Assembly (NCBI GenBank): GCA_015039315.1
Contig: WIDE01000033.1
Coordinates: 248,101 to 312,100, forward strand
Source: Clavulina sp. PMI_390
Taxonomy: Eukaryota; Basidiomycota; Agaricomycetes; Cantharellales; Hydnaceae
Direction of reading: 5' to 3'
Length of the DNA: 64,000 nt
Shown: positions 1-12,474 of the stretch, in pieces
Layout: every line of letters begins with the position of its first letter
How positions within the stretch are numbered: position 1 is the first letter of the stretch
Position numbers and translations under genes: made by a program
Notes under the pieces: model-generated
Told to the model about the DNA's origin: nothing
Databases searched by the model: none
The model's input: the letters and a program-made list of their open reading frames with translations, nothing else

Positions 1-937
1 CAAAGCGACGCGCCGGGGGTAACCGTGGCGGCTCTTCATTAACAACCAAGCCAATTCCCGGCGCCACGAACCCCCCTGCCTCGTTGGTAAACGCCAAGGC
101 AGCCACAGCAGCCATTCCATCCGGAGGCGACGACAAACCATGGCGAGCCTCCCGACCGTCTTCTGATTCGACTACGCACTCCCATCTTGATGATCCTGCA
201 TCAGGATCCGAGCCTTACGATGAACGGGACCAGGAAGACGAAGAGGAATATGACGATGACGAAGAATTTGAAGAACAGGGCTACCCCTCGGTAGGGACAC
301 CCACCCATCCGGATCCATATTCTGGGAGAAGAGAAGGCGAGCGGTGGATCCCACCCATGCGAGCAACTCCTCAAGTGGTGCAAGTCGTCATGCGGAGAGA
401 CGGCTACCAATGCGTGTTGTGCGGGGACCAGGGAGAAATCGAAGAGAACCCGCTTGAGGTTGTCAAGGTCGGATGGCATGAAACGTATGAGGGAGAGTTC
501 CAAGAAGAGCGTTGTGTGAGTTTCAATTCATCCGATCAAGTGTCTCCCATTCTTTCTACACCCTCTTCGTATGTAGAACTCAAACAAGATTATTCTCTAT
601 AGAAACGATGGCTCAAGGCAACACGCTCAATATCGGTCGACTTTAGCGCAAGTGATCCCATGAACCTCATGACTCGTATGTCGGCACTTCCTTCCGAGTC
701 CTACTTAGTGTTTTGACCAACTGACCTGACCATACAGTTTGTTATGCCTGCACATTTCACTATGAGAACAACACATTCCGAATAATACCGTGCGCCAGAG
801 ACCTGCATACTATGCTCGTTAGCGATGCACTCGACCAGATCTACTGTCAACAAGATCTTAGGGAGGGACGGCCATTCAGGTCGCGAACGTGGCCTTTGGT
901 ACGTCCCAATCCTGAATTTGCACCTCAGCCTGGCTGA
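1..937 (+). CDS. C-terminal part of HNH-like zinc-binding protein (5' partial)
   Basis: The reading frame is open to the left edge, so the start lies outside the window. I place exons at 1-515, 603-675 and 738-937, with GT-AG introns and a TGA at 935-937. The visible protein has a disordered acidic stretch (runs of Asp/Glu) followed by a compact domain beginning QVVMRRDGYQCVLCGD and ending with a second pair, LCYACTFHYENN. An RDGYxC segment plus CxxC pairs resembles fungal HNH nuclease-like domains, but I cannot see a complete catalytic His-Asn-His set. The splicing is well supported because phase is kept across both introns. The function is inferred only; a structural zinc ribbon without nuclease activity is equally possible. 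Confidence 0.55.
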
Positions 938-1109
938 CTATATTACTTCCCGCCACCCCTCACGACGCTGGCGACTCCTCTACTCCACTCATGTATCAAT
1001 TATCATGTAGTTGTCCCAAGAGTTCGAGGTTTACGCTATTGCACCACTCCCTGAGATCCTCATCTATTCTCAAACCGACCATCGCATTTATAAATCCTCT
1101 CCTTCCAAC

Positions 1110-1694
1110 ATGGATATCTCCAAAAACTCCCAATCTAAATCCTCCGCTCCCAAACCAGCCTCCAAACTCCCCGCACCGACACAACCGCCAAAACATCCTC
1201 CACCACTGCCGCCACTCCCTCCCGAACTCGTCGCGCTCTCTACTAACCCTATCACCGGCGCCTACCTACACCATCACCCATCACTTCTCTCATCCTACTC
1301 CTTCCATTCCACAGCCAATTCCCCGCCCTCATCCTTGCCACTGGCCCCCGTGGCTCCATTCTCTTTTTCTCCCCTGTCCACCCCCAACCCTAACCCGCTC
1401 CCACCACTCACCATCACTACCACTTCCACCACCCTCGCTCCTGGTACTGCCCCAGGGTCCACCTATACCCTCCCTTCAAACCCATACCGCAAGCTCCGAC
1501 TCGCAATCAATCCCTACCTCGCGCTCGTCTCAGCACTTGAGGTTGTCTTCCATCCGAGCAATGCGACGAAGAGACCAGTGGATGAGAGGCACCGGGAGAT
1601 GAGGGTTTTATTGGAGAAGTGCTGGCAGGGAATGAACTGGCGGCTGGAGCCCCCAGGGGAAGGTGGCGTGGACGAGAGGCTTACGTTCGAGTGA
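1110..1694 (+). CDS. Proline-rich hypothetical protein, single exon
   Basis: ATG at 1110 opens a 194-aa frame ending at TGA 1692-1694. The first 130 residues are very rich in Pro, Ser and Thr, with long PPLPPLPP-like runs, and are probably disordered. The last 60 residues form a more ordered, charged segment (NPYRKLRLAINPYLALVSAL, then an acidic-basic helix with LLEKCWQGMNW). A TATA-like TTTATAAAT lies about 20 bp upstream. I recognise no domain and assign no function. C-rich third positions resemble the neighbouring genes, which favours a real gene over a chance frame, but an antisense or unspliced alternative cannot be excluded. Confidence 0.45.
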   Translation: MDISKNSQSKSSAPKPASKLPAPTQPPKHPPPLPPLPPELVALSTNPITGAYLHHHPSLLSSYSFHSTANSPPSSLPLAPVAPFSFSPLSTPNPNPLPPLTITTTSTTLAPGTAPGSTYTLPSNPYRKLRLAINPYLALVSALEVVFHPSNATKRPVDERHREMRVLLEKCWQGMNWRLEPPGEGGVDERLTFE

Positions 1695-3027
1695 TCACTA
1701 GCAGCCAAAGCGGGCTTTGAGCTGCCCATCCCACCACCATATCATAGTGCTATCCACTCATGCCAAGATGTTGAGCAGTTACCTCGGCTAATCGCAGTCA
1801 GTTAGCTCCAGTGGTGCACAATGCACACTGAAAACTGGAGGACACCGTACATTAGGACAGCGCTCCATTTGAGCACGGATACTATAGCAGGAATATAATC
1901 CAATAACAGACAGCCCGTCCTCACACGCGCACATGAGCCCACCCGAGCATCGACTCCATGACAGCCAGTGCCGAAGAGAGAGATCGATGCGGCTCTTCAG
2001 AGCCAACTTTTCAAATCTGAGCCGAAGTGGCCACGGCAGTGGGCCCAGAGCGGGGCTTCTCCGCCGCGGTCACTCTCAGTATTCTCTATAGGAATGTGGC
2101 CGCATCATCACGCCATTCTTGGCTGTCTCTGCACGCCCACTGTCGCCTGGTGGCAAATCCAGGCGCACGTCACGTGTGACGCATCGAATGTGACAAGTCT
2201 CGACTGGTTTGTTGGCCGACGGAGACTCAAGATTGTGCCTGAATGTGTGGCTTTGACACCAAACTATGTGTCTAAAATGCCCTGGTTCTCATCTATGGTA
2301 TGGCCCAATTCGTTCAATATCTCCGATTTGTTCATATATGGTTGGTCTAGGCTCTGATAAGTTTACCTCTCGCCTAATTCCACCCACAACTTACGCCTTA
2401 GACTCGGTTACCTATCAAAGAGTCGTTCTGGCAGCTCGGCTCCGGTTAATGGAGGTCTTAAAGTGATATGTCTAAACCAATGACTTATGAGATGCGAGTT
2501 ACACACCGGCGCCTTACCACGCTCGAATAGCAACACTCCAGCCTTTATGTTTCGTATTTTCCACTTGCTTAACCACGTGTGGCTATTTATTCAGCTCGAG
2601 GAAGCTATCTTGATGGTGCAAATCATGCCATTTTCTCCAAACAAGGCGCAATATGGGGATAAGCTTTGGAGCGATCGCTTCTTATATAGGATCTTCTGAA
2701 CACAAGAAAGGCAGTCGTCTGCAGCGTGCTGGCATGGGGCGACTTTAGAGCCGCAAGGTGGCTTCGAAGCCGGCGTCAGCACTAATCGAGCTGGCGCGCG
2801 TCCGATACATACGTTGGGCTTCATTGAATGGGCCGCGCGCTCCAGAGCCACCATATTACACCTTGATGGCTGATCCTGTGATATGCTACCCTAATTCTCA
2901 CAATATGGCCCATTTGGGTCGGATTGACCCTCCTGCAGCTCTACCCCTCTGCGACTGCAATTAGAGCCCCCTCCATAGTCGAATATCCATTCCCCTGCCG
3001 CAGTCATAAATCTGCCCCTCAGCACCC
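1695..3027. other. Intergenic, no supported gene
   Basis: Only short overlapping frames without recognisable domains. A sequence CACGTCACGTGTGACG lies near 2166-2181 and contains a CACGTG E-box core. A TATA-like CATAAATC sits about 20 bp before the next start codon. Confidence 0.5.
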
Positions 3028-3639
3028 ATGCAGTCATTCTCCCCGAACCCCAACTTTTCGTTCTCGCCTGGGAGCCTCGGCTTCAACGAGTCGACACCCA
3101 TGGAGTCGTTCCCCCTTCCCTTCCCTGCTGAAGCCTACCAACCGGTCTCACTGACTGCAGTCGAAGGCGTCGACTTCCCCAATGATCTCAAGGCCGCAAT
3201 GACGAAGAAAGCGGCCGGCGAGGACGCGAGCGCGCTCATGACCTGCCCAATCTGTCAGTCCAAGCTGATATGGATCAAGCGCCACGTCGAGGAAGGCCAC
3301 ATTGTCTCCCTTTCCTCTCGCCTCCTCAAAGGGGACTCGTTCGACCTCAGAACGGATCTGATTTGGTTAACCATGATGGCTATCCGTCTCCAGCGCCGTG
3401 CCCCGAAAAATCGTCCCCATCCACGAGATGCCCGTCGGGAGGGCGACGAGCTCCTTGGTCATCTGAGCCTCCCCATGTCTGAGCGCCCTGGCTACTTGAG
3501 CCTACCAGCGCTGAGGATGTATGGGGTTGCGTATGCCCAGAATCGCGCTCCAGTCCTCGTATGCGGGTATTGCCCTGAAAGGTTTACTCGACCCGAAACC
3601 AAGGCCCGTCACGAAAAAAATTGTCCTCACCGAGAATAA
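3028..3639 (+). CDS. Small zinc-finger protein (C2H2 plus C2HC)
   Basis: Single-exon 203-aa protein. The N-terminal 60 residues are Ser/Pro/Phe rich and probably disordered. A first finger-like motif has Cys73, Cys76, His86 and His91 (CPICQSKLIWIKRHVEEGH). A second lies at the extreme C-terminus with Cys179, Cys182, His195 and Cys199 (CGYCPERF...RHEKNC). The middle is basic with Arg/Lys clusters. The pattern suits a nucleic-acid-binding or transcription-associated protein, but no named family is recognised and no role is claimed. The start is the first ATG in frame and follows a TATA-like element. Confidence 0.6.
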   Translation: MQSFSPNPNFSFSPGSLGFNESTPMESFPLPFPAEAYQPVSLTAVEGVDFPNDLKAAMTKKAAGEDASALMTCPICQSKLIWIKRHVEEGHIVSLSSRLLKGDSFDLRTDLIWLTMMAIRLQRRAPKNRPHPRDARREGDELLGHLSLPMSERPGYLSLPALRMYGVAYAQNRAPVLVCGYCPERFTRPETKARHEKNCPHRE

Positions 3640-4614
3640 TTCTGGGGGCTACTTCTCAGTGTCCCAAACAGCAACTCCTTATTTGTTTCCCCTACCTCGC
3701 CCCCAAGTTTCAGTACGCTCTGGATGAGATCCAGCCAAGGGCCTATTCCGACCGTTTCTGAATTGGTGTTTACCGATGACTTAACCTTATATTCAATCCG
3801 GCTTGAGATGTGAACATAGGTCACTCCATGTTTCCACTCAAGATTTCAAATCAACCCCCTCCCGTCTCTTCATTGCTCGTGGCTTTTCCCCTTTCGTCTC
3901 ATCCAGTCAAGCTAACCCCTGGCACAACCCAGACGTTCTTCGCTGTAACTATCCCTCCCCATACAAAACTTCGATGTGTAGTTTAGATTCTATTAATGTA
4001 CCATCTCTTAATGTACTTGATACTTGTAGTGCAGCTGAGCGGACGTATCCCATGCGTCTGCACAGAATTTGTGCACAATCTGATTCACCAAAGACGGGGC
4101 CAATTCAAATATTCCCAATCTAACGAAAGTGGCTTCAATTGAGCGAATAGGAGTTCCGGCGATCATATATGTCATCCCAGAGCCACGTCGGGCCGGGGTC
4201 GCGCTAGCGAGCCAGAACTCAGACGGCAGTTCTCCGTTTCTTCGTTGCACTGTGACCACTTCTGGCTATATTGTATTTTCTGGGGCAAATTGCACGGTCT
4301 CTCGAGCGGGCAATTAACAACGCTCTGATTGGGCGCGGAGCCACAAGCTGATTGTGTGGAAAATTGTATCAGTTTGGCACGTTGAGGGATTAGCGCGATG
4401 GCCCCAGCGAAATGACAGGGATTCTGGCGTCAAGCGTGGCGATGACGCTCCATTTTCCGTTGCACGCGTGAAAGGTGCTGTGTAGCTCGCGCTCTCTATG
4501 CTCTCACGATAGCACCTTAGCGCGAGCGTCCCATATGAAATGGGGGGAAATTGGATGAGTGGTTGCCAGCCAGAAAATCTACAGCGGCCAAGTCGAGCCA
4601 TTCAATTCAAGGTG
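3640..4614. other. Intergenic, no supported gene
   Basis: Short frames only, none with a recognisable motif. It holds the 3' flanks of the zinc-finger gene and of the convergent kinase gene. Confidence 0.5.
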
Positions 4615-6630
4615 CTATTTAACAAGGTCGTCAAATTCAGTGAAGTATTCCGCCATTCGCCGCTGTGCCTGTGGTGCAGAAGGGCTGTCATAATGCTTCC
4701 TGGGCCTGGTGAATATCACACAAAGGCAAAGTTTAGCGGTCAAGGAAGATTGGGCAAGAGAAGCAGGGGGAAAAACTCCAGCCGTACGCACTTGTCACCT
4801 GCAGCGGCGGAAGGGAATGACCCGAACAGGTCTGGGTGCTTCGGTAATGGCGCCTCTCTATGGAGAGGAAGACACCAGGTCAGCAAGAAAGCAAGATTTT
4901 CCATATAAATGTGGCAGGGCAGGGTTAATTGCAATGGATATCCTGAATAGGCGGACTCACCGAAAGTATGGATGATGCAGCGCTTCTTCAGCAGAGATTC
5001 GCTCTTCGGGATCGTATGTTAGCAGACGCGAAAGGAGGTCAAGGCCTGCCTCAGTAATGAAGCGGAAACGCTGACGTAGGGCTGGGGGACTGTAGGGTCA
5101 AACAAAAGGAATCACATCAGTTACGAATCATACCACAGTATATGAGAGCTATCGAAGAAGCGATAAGCCATACCTAGGAGGCGGGATTACAATGGTTTTT
5201 ACTAGTGGGAGGCTCGAAAAACCAGGCCAAATTTCTTCTGTTGGAGGACCAAGAAGCTTGAAGATCTACACAGCCTGTATATTGGTACGGTCTCTGCAGA
5301 GGCGAGTAGCAGGCCTGGCACACCATCGATATCATCTCCATCTCCCCCTTTGCTTGGAATATTGGCTCATTCAGGATCAGCTCGCCAAAAATGCAGCCAA
5401 CGGACCACAAGTCGACTGCTGTAGAATAGGACGTTTCTCCTAGCAGAAGCTCCGGCGCACTGCAATAAGTGGTCGCAATAATGAGCATTCGATCCATAAA
5501 CGCAGCCGTAAATAGGGAGAGGTTATATGAAAGGAAGAATGGAGACGTCGAGGAGCAGAACGCACCGATACCAAAGCGTTACTACGAGCTGCGTCATGTC
5601 ACCCAACGGATCACCAAACTTTCTTGCAAGGCCGAAATCCGCCACTTTCATGACACCCCTGTTGTTCATGAGTAGGTTGCTCGTCTTGAGATCGCGGTGG
5701 AGGACCCAATTACTATGACAATGTGCGGTCGCAGATAGGAGCTGGTGGAGGAGGGTTTTAATTTCTGATTGGAGGAATGGAGAGCGCATTATGGAGAGGA
5801 GAGACTTGAGGTCATGCTCGATGAAGTCCATCACGATGAAAACCCTGTCGTCACATAGAAGGTCGAAAGGACGAGATGTTAGCTCGGCGCGGTAGCATAC
5901 ACAGGATAAACTTAAGACTCACTGAGTCAGCGTATCGCCTACAACAATTTCCCGAATTGGCACCACATTCTCATGTTTGCAGATCATAAGCGCCATAACC
6001 TCTCTCAAGCTTGTGATAGGGAACCCGTTCTTCTCCTCATCCAACTTGAGTTTTTTGATTGCAACAATATCCCCCGTCTCTTTCTCCCTTGCTCGGAATA
6101 CAACACCATAGGAGCCTTCTTCAATATGATTGAGACGCTCGTAGCAGTAGACGGAACGACAGGATGTGAAGGTGGGGTACTCGTTTCGTTGGGGGACGTA
6201 CATGCTTCGAGTACGCCGCGCTGGGAGTGATGGAAGATTTTCATGTGATGATCCAGGCGAGCCGGACTCTTCTACTCGATTTGGCGAATCGGAGGTGGAT
6301 GATGATGGATGCAGTGGGGTTACTGAAGCAGAGCGTATGGAAAGAGACGCGACACCTGATGCAGGGGATGAGTCCTGAGGTATATCGTGAGACTTCTTGG
6401 GCTTCTTTTTCTTAGGAGCCATAGAACGTCTCTCTACGTCGGCACCTTGGTCCTCTGTATCCCATTTGGAGCGTTTCTTAGAGGATGCTCCTGCCTCAGA
6501 CGTATTGATAGCACCTAAACGACAGATGTTGGAATATGATGCTTATGACGCTTGGTGTTTGAGACGAACCATCGGCGCTGGTCCCTTCACCCAAACTCAG
6601 TGCATGGCTGGGAGAAGCAGCATTGTCCAT
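4615..6630 (-). CDS. CDK10/CDK11-type (PITSLRE) cyclin-dependent kinase
   Basis: Eight exons: 6630-6570, 6514-5923, 5844-5566, 5459-5324, 5265-5174, 5089-4961, 4857-4792 and 4705-4615, giving 481 aa in one continuous frame. After a Lys/Ser-rich N-terminus come the glycine-rich loop EEGSYGVVF (about 152-160), the ATP-binding lysine in VAIKK, the cyclin-binding helix PITSLRE (186-192), the catalytic HRDLKTSN (Asp269), ADFG (Asp287) and the activation-segment end VVTLWYRAPELLLG. The tail [15 protein letters not shown] is typical of the CDK10/11 group. Family members couple transcription or splicing to the cell cycle in the nucleus; that role is inferred. The start at 6630 needs a small first exon with donor GTTCGT; a downstream ATG (6422) is the alternative. 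Head-to-head with SWI5. Confidence 0.88.
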
Positions 6631-6684
6631 TGTTGACTTTATTTGTGCCGACACCGTTCACAACACGCTACAGCAACTACCAAC
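6631..6684. promoter_or_regulatory. 54-bp gap between divergent CDK and SWI5 start codons
   Basis: The two start codons face away from each other with only 54 bp between them. The 5' untranslated regions must therefore be extremely short, or the transcripts overlap, each starting inside the neighbour's first exon. No clear TATA box is visible. Confidence 0.5.
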
Positions 6685-7190
6685 ATGTCCGACGCGTCTC
6701 AATCGAGCAATCCCAAGATCGCACAGTTGGAGCGAGATATTGCCGCTCTTGAACAGGAAGTTGGGTACGTGAATTTGATCCCATCGGCACCTTCCACACC
6801 CCAAACATGCGAATTGTATCGTATAGAGGTTTCGAGGTCGCTGAGAAAGAGGTTAACGCACACCACCGCGCGCTGCATGATTATAATGAAGCTAAAGTCT
6901 GGCACTAAAACAGCGAGCTATAAGATTTCCCATGTTTACCACCTGCCTCGATCTTGTTTCTTTAGGATGCTTGTCAGGTATTTGCTTATGACCCCGCGTA
7001 ACCCAATTTGCCGCTTAACATCAGAACATTACCTCCACTCATGATCAAAGATACTTTTCGGACGCGTCAGTATCCATTATGAGAAGCCATGTAAAACCTG
7101 TTCTCATATAAGTTTCTTTAGTTGGCAGCAATGAAAGGCGTGACTGTCAAGCAGATTCACGAAGATTATGAAATGCTCAACAATGATTAG
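6685..7190 (+). CDS. SWI5: Swi5-like DNA recombination mediator
   Basis: Five exons: 6685-6764, 6827-6896, 6966-6977 (12 nt), 7051-7065 (15 nt) and 7122-7190, adding to 81 aa plus stop with phase kept throughout. The N-terminus carries a predicted coiled coil (KIAQLERDIAALEQEV). The C-terminal half matches the Swi5 signature: LHDYNEAKDACQ, then GRLAAMKGVTVKQIHEDY. Swi5 proteins are about this size. Known members pair with Sfr1/Mei5 to stabilise Rad51 or Dmc1 filaments in homologous recombination; I infer the same nuclear role. The two micro-exons encode DACQ and ILFGR inside the most conserved block, so the splicing model is strongly constrained. Confidence 0.82.
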
Positions 7191-8472
7191 CTACATTTAT
7201 CCTATTTTTGTGGTTACAACTGTGATTTGGTTCCTTTGGCAACTATATTCACTCTCAACATTGATGCTGCAAGAGTTCAAGATATTTAACTATGAGGACT
7301 CAATATGATGGATGAGCTTGCCTCATCGAAAGAAGTGGTCCAAGGTCGAGTACTTGAGGTCGCCTCAAGCATTGACTTGTGAAAGGGAACGACTTAGCGA
7401 TTGAGTAACTGGGCTGCCAGGCTAGCACTTATGGAAACGCCGAAAAACTATGCAAACGTTTCCATCAAAGGAGAGGTGTAGCGCGTCCGAATCTGGAGCG
7501 ACCATAATACGGAGATCAATTGAGCGACAACCCAGTGAGCTCATAGACTGTCGTGGGCCGAGAGGTCTTGCCGTCTGCTCCCGTGTGTGCTTGGATTATT
7601 TTGCGTAAAGAAAGAGAGTTTGCCGCCCAGGGTTTCCCAGCCTGGAGCAGGGTGGGTGCAAGCATAAGGAATAAGCGGGACGGTGCACAACCAGAACTAG
7701 AACGAGGGCCTGAACGAGAGAGCAATAGGCTGACGAGTGTCCCTGCAAAGGTTATTAAAGACTGAGGAGGAAAGGGGAGGGGGGATGAAGTCATAGTCTC
7801 TGCCCGTTCTTTATTGAGCAGGTATTTCAATACCACACTATCTAGCAAGAATACTGATGGATTACGTGGCAGGGGCACGTCTGAGGCGGAATGGCGGGTC
7901 AAGCAGGATCAAACGCGCTCTCGCACCATCGCCGCCGCCCCTCGCAGCTCACGAGATGTAAATCTTCCATGGCCAGCTCAGCGTAAATTAAAAGTGGAGA
8001 GCTACTACTATTCCCCGCCTTCGTGTTGCTGCTAATATTGACCTAAGTAGTAAACGCGTTCTTGTTTTCGTCTCAGAGGGAACACTACAACCAAGAGAGC
8101 AGCGGCCTGAGTTCGTCGTTCCTGGTTGCCAAGAGACAACTTGCACTCAAAAAGACTGGGAACGAGATCAACGGTTCTTTGTTTTATGACAGGATTAATA
8201 TTACAAGCTGGGGTTGTCGATCAAGAAGAGGCAGGATCATCACGTGACGTGGCTCATTCACTTTTCGGATTTTGGGCGTCGCAACCTTGCCGTCGGTCTC
8301 TCTGTCGTCCCAGCCACATTCTACTCAGTAATTGCGCCTGGACACCTCTATGAACGCTTAGCTGAACACCTGGGATCGCAAGTTGCACTTTTGGTGCGTA
8401 CTGTGGTGACATAACAACCTGCTTGGGAAAAGCACAATCCGACCGTCTTTGTCTGGAATATAGAGCACATCT
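7191..8472. other. Intergenic, no supported gene
   Basis: Frames here are short and without motifs. A TCACGTGACGTGG sequence near 8238-8250 combines an E-box core CACGTG with an overlapping TGACGTGG half and lies about 225 bp upstream of the next gene. It may be a bZIP or bHLH site (inference). Confidence 0.45.
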
Positions 8473-11400
8473 ATGAGCGAAGAGACGGCCATCAACGCCC
8501 ATGGCTCTGCGTATGCATCCACCTCATCGTCCCCACGGACGTCTGTAGCCACCTTATCACGACAGAATTCCACGGCCAGCTCGCCAGCTTCACCCCGAAG
8601 CCCCCGGCACAAAGGCATCTCCGAAAAGCGCACCTCAGGGCGCTTTCTGGCCGCCCTCGCAGATGGTGTAGGCAATGCTGAAGGCTACATATCCGATCAG
8701 CAGCCTGGGACGCTGCCGCTCCCGCGGTATCCAAGTGTCGCGGGTGCCAAGCCTCTTGCACCTCACCGCGTCGCCCGAATAGCACACTCCTTTGGGCTTG
8801 GTGCGGCCCTACCTGCTGGTACTCCAGTCCATAAGCACACGACGTTCACGTATCGCAAGTCGAACAGCGCAAACTCCTACTCACGACATCATTCCCGCCA
8901 AACAACCGCCACCCGACTCCTCCTTCACGTCATTCCACCAGCAGGACTCATCGAAGGTAATGACCTGTTACCCTCTGGGAGCACTGGTGATCCTCTCTCC
9001 AAGCGCGGATCTTTATTACCACTCCATACGACTCTGCAAGGCCAGCTGCAGGCGATCAAACGAGAATACAACTTCCCCTCGACAGCTGGTCTTATCCTCA
9101 ACCTCCTCGACATTAGCGGCAATGAAGATGCAGAGAAGTACATCGGCCCTCGTATCAGCGAGCAAACTTGGGCGGCCTTATGGCGTCCAGCTCTCACTAT
9201 GGATCGCCGCGAACAACAAAGCGCATTCGCGCCTCTTCCACAATCAGCGTCCGTGTCAACATCTCCTCCCTCCCCCTCCCAATCCCCTGCAGAGGATCTC
9301 GCTTCAGATCATGACAGCATGCTCACGCCAAGCTCGAGCAACGACGTCGAACCTTCATCCGCCCCTCCAACCATGACAAGAGATAGGACACTTCGTCCTT
9401 TGATCATCGGTCGTGGTTTGCTCACCTCTCCATCCACTACCACTCTCGCTTCCGTATCCAGCTTCAATTCTGTGGATTCCTTTTCTAGGAGCCCAGCAGC
9501 AGTCTTCCCTCCCACCCCAAATTCTGCCATTCCTCCCACTTCAAATCATATTCCCCGCTCCGAGTCCATGTCAGCAAAATCTGACACTGCTTCGTTCACG
9601 TCATCGCAGCAGCGTGCAGCCCCCTCATCTATTGTAGGTAAAGTCGAGTTTGATATCGACTTGCAGAAGGGTCGCTGGTACGACCAATGGTCAGCTCGGA
9701 AACGCGCACAGCCTCCCTCCATGCTGTTGTCTGCTCGGGCCGCTACGACTAGCCCCCCTCTCATTACAAATGCAGAGCTTGCCGAATCTCCTTCCTTGTC
9801 TCTCACCCTCGCCGCACCCTTCGATCTCAAACCCTCACTCTCGGCCTCGTCCGAGGTTTCCGATGAATCCCCTAGTCTTGCTGCCCGGCTAGCATTGCCC
9901 CACTCGCCACTCCCTGACCTGAGTGACCTGGAGGATGGTCGCTCAACTCCCGGGGGATACGCTCAACTTGAGGGCGAAGCCTCGGGTTCATCCGAATACG
10001 AGGATGAGGACGCTGCTCACACTCGCTCTCACAATGTCACAGATATGAACGAGGACGAGCTGGCATGGCAGGGTCTGCAAGCCGAAGGCAACTCGAAACG
10101 GCGCGGCGAATTCGATGCAGATTTGGAGGGTGAGATTGAAGAGGAGGATCCCCTCCCATCGACGGTGAACGATGCTACGAAAGACCTGTCAGAAGTCGTG
10201 GCGATTTGGAACGAACGTCAAGGGACGATGGATTCGCAGGTGACGACAAGCTCGCGAGGGGAAGGGGAATCTGGGAGCGAGGAAGAGGCGGACGGCGCCG
10301 TGCTCGTTCCTGTACTCTCATCGCCTATCGTGCTGCATTCGGAGAAGGATAAAGGTGCCGATGGGCGCTTGCGCGTTGTCCCTCCGCCATTGCATCTGCG
10401 TGATGCCACTGAGCATGCGGACATCTCGGTGCAGCTTGTTGGTGCGTCTCCTTCCGGCTCACCAACTCATGAGAGCGCAGGCTTCGGCTTCGCAAGTGAT
10501 CGCGTGGAGAGTGGGCTATCGCCTAGCGCCTCACTCGATCTGTTCGATGATGGGAGCAGTGTGCATTCAGCCGCGTCGAGTATTGGGGACGACGAAGTTG
10601 CCTCGCAACTAAGGCTGAAGGAGAAGCTAGACTCTTTGGCGAAGGTTTGTCAAGAATTTACTCTGTGGTCGCGATTTTAACTCATCTCTCTGCGTGTGTT
10701 TAGCATATTGCGTTAGTGTCACCGAAAAAGCTTCCTGAGGAGCCAGAGTGGCAGAATGGGGGTCGGACCACGGGTACGACACCTAGTGAGCTACTTGAAC
10801 GTGTTGCTCAGAATACATCCCGTTTTTCTGCTCCAGCGAGCCCAGCAACTCCTCAATTCTTCTCCAATGGCTTTGCGCGCCCCAATCCTGGCCAGCCTCT
10901 CATGTGAGTATCTGCCGCATTATTTTGGTTTCGGTTGCCTGCTTCGCCTACGAAATTGACTTACTCATAGTTTGACTCCGCGAAGCTCTCCCGAACTCCC
11001 TGTTGTAGGGGCTGCTATCACACAGAGCTCTGCTGTCCCCTTGGACCATCTTGTCAACGAAATGAGACTCAACCGAACGACGCCCCCAAGTCGACCAATC
11101 TCCAATATGTCGACCATCACGGGTCGGTCGCAAAACTCATCCCCTGCTCCTTCGACTCCAGCCGAGACGCGAAAGAGTGTCGCATCAGTCCAAAGCAGCT
11201 CGGACAAGTCGTCGGCGCATCTTTCTACCACGTCCATCCCCACTCCATCGGTTGCCGATCGACCAGCTACCCCTGCTGTCCTTGACCCTCCCCCACGCAC
11301 CTTCTCACTCCCACAACCCTCCAGCCGATTCTCTGACGATTCTTTCTTGTCCGATGCTCAACACGCATCCGAAGAAGGCATGTCTGATGCAGCCAGCATT

Positions 11401-12474
11401 GGCGCGTCTTCCATGAACTCTACGAACCCTAGCATCATCAGCGCTAGCAATCTTACCACCCCTACCAATCCGAACAACCCTAATGCCCGAATCTCCGTAC
11501 GAAACTTCACGAAACTCTTCAGGGGCCGAACAAAGTCTACACTTTCTACCCGTGATATTACTCCCCCTGTTCCCACCCCTCCGGTTCCCATCCCCCATCC
11601 TCAGATTGGCGCCCCTCGCGCGGTCCCCGCTGTTCCTCCTATGCCATCGCCGATATCAGGCCAGCCTCCACAACCTCGTACCTCTCAATCAGGGTCGCCC
11701 GTCGTTGGTAAACCAAATGGTTCACGACCTGGCCACGCCCGCGAGGACTCCGGCTCGGACCCCTTCCACTTTGATTCGCCGTCCTCAAAGGCGTCGATCT
11801 CCATTCCCAATTCTCCTGCAGTTGATACACCAAGCTCAGGGCTCCCCACAGCCGAGGGAGCTGGTCCTCGGGGAAGCCTGGCGGCGCGTGGCAAGCAGCA
11901 GCGAGGCATCCTCAAGGGGGGTTGGGGCGGCGCCGGAAGGCCCAACTCTGTTAGACCAGTCGCACCCCCACCACTCTCGCCCCCTACTGGCCAGGGGCAG
12001 TTCCCGCCTCCAGACTCAGCGTCAAGTACCGCCTCTCACGAGCAACATGCCCGTAATCCATCTTCCGCATCGTCCCTGAGTGCTCGTGGGCTCAGGACGA
12101 ACCATCGCGAGAGCTGGGTGTCCATCGCTGAGAATATGGTTGCAGGTTCCACATCCTCTGCGTCCTCTTCCTCCACTGGACATGGCCCCACGTCTGCTGC
12201 TCCTATAAACGAGCTCATGGCTATTGATGAGCGTGAGGCGACCGAGTTTGCAGCTGTTACAGGACAGCAACGCCGTGAAACAAACGCTTCGCTACGCCCT
12301 CCGGTCTCGCCAGCCTCTACGGAATCTTCGCAGGGCCCACGGCCCAGCATGGACGATATGTCGATGCGATCATCGCAATTTGAGATTGTTACACCCTTGC
12401 CCTCGCCAGGTGCGGGTGCACGGCCGCCCCCACAGCGGGCTAACTCGCAGTACATCGGCCCAGATAGGATATAG
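8473..12474 (+). CDS. Large Ser/Pro-rich conserved fungal protein of unknown function
   Basis: Three exons, 8473-10644, 10704-10903 and 10971-12474, give 1,291 aa in one frame. An N-terminal ordered part (about residues 90-240) holds the segment KRGSLLPLHTTLQGQLQAIK and FPSTAGLILNLLD, which resembles a domain seen in other fungal hypothetical proteins. The rest is low-complexity: Ser/Pro/Thr tracts, an acidic central region (EDEDAAHT, EGEIEEEDPL) and many SP/TP sites fitting heavy phosphorylation. A basic patch VRNFTKLFRGRTKSTLS lies in exon 3. No catalytic motif or membrane segment is visible. It may be a scaffold or signalling protein, but that is a guess. Confidence 0.75.
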
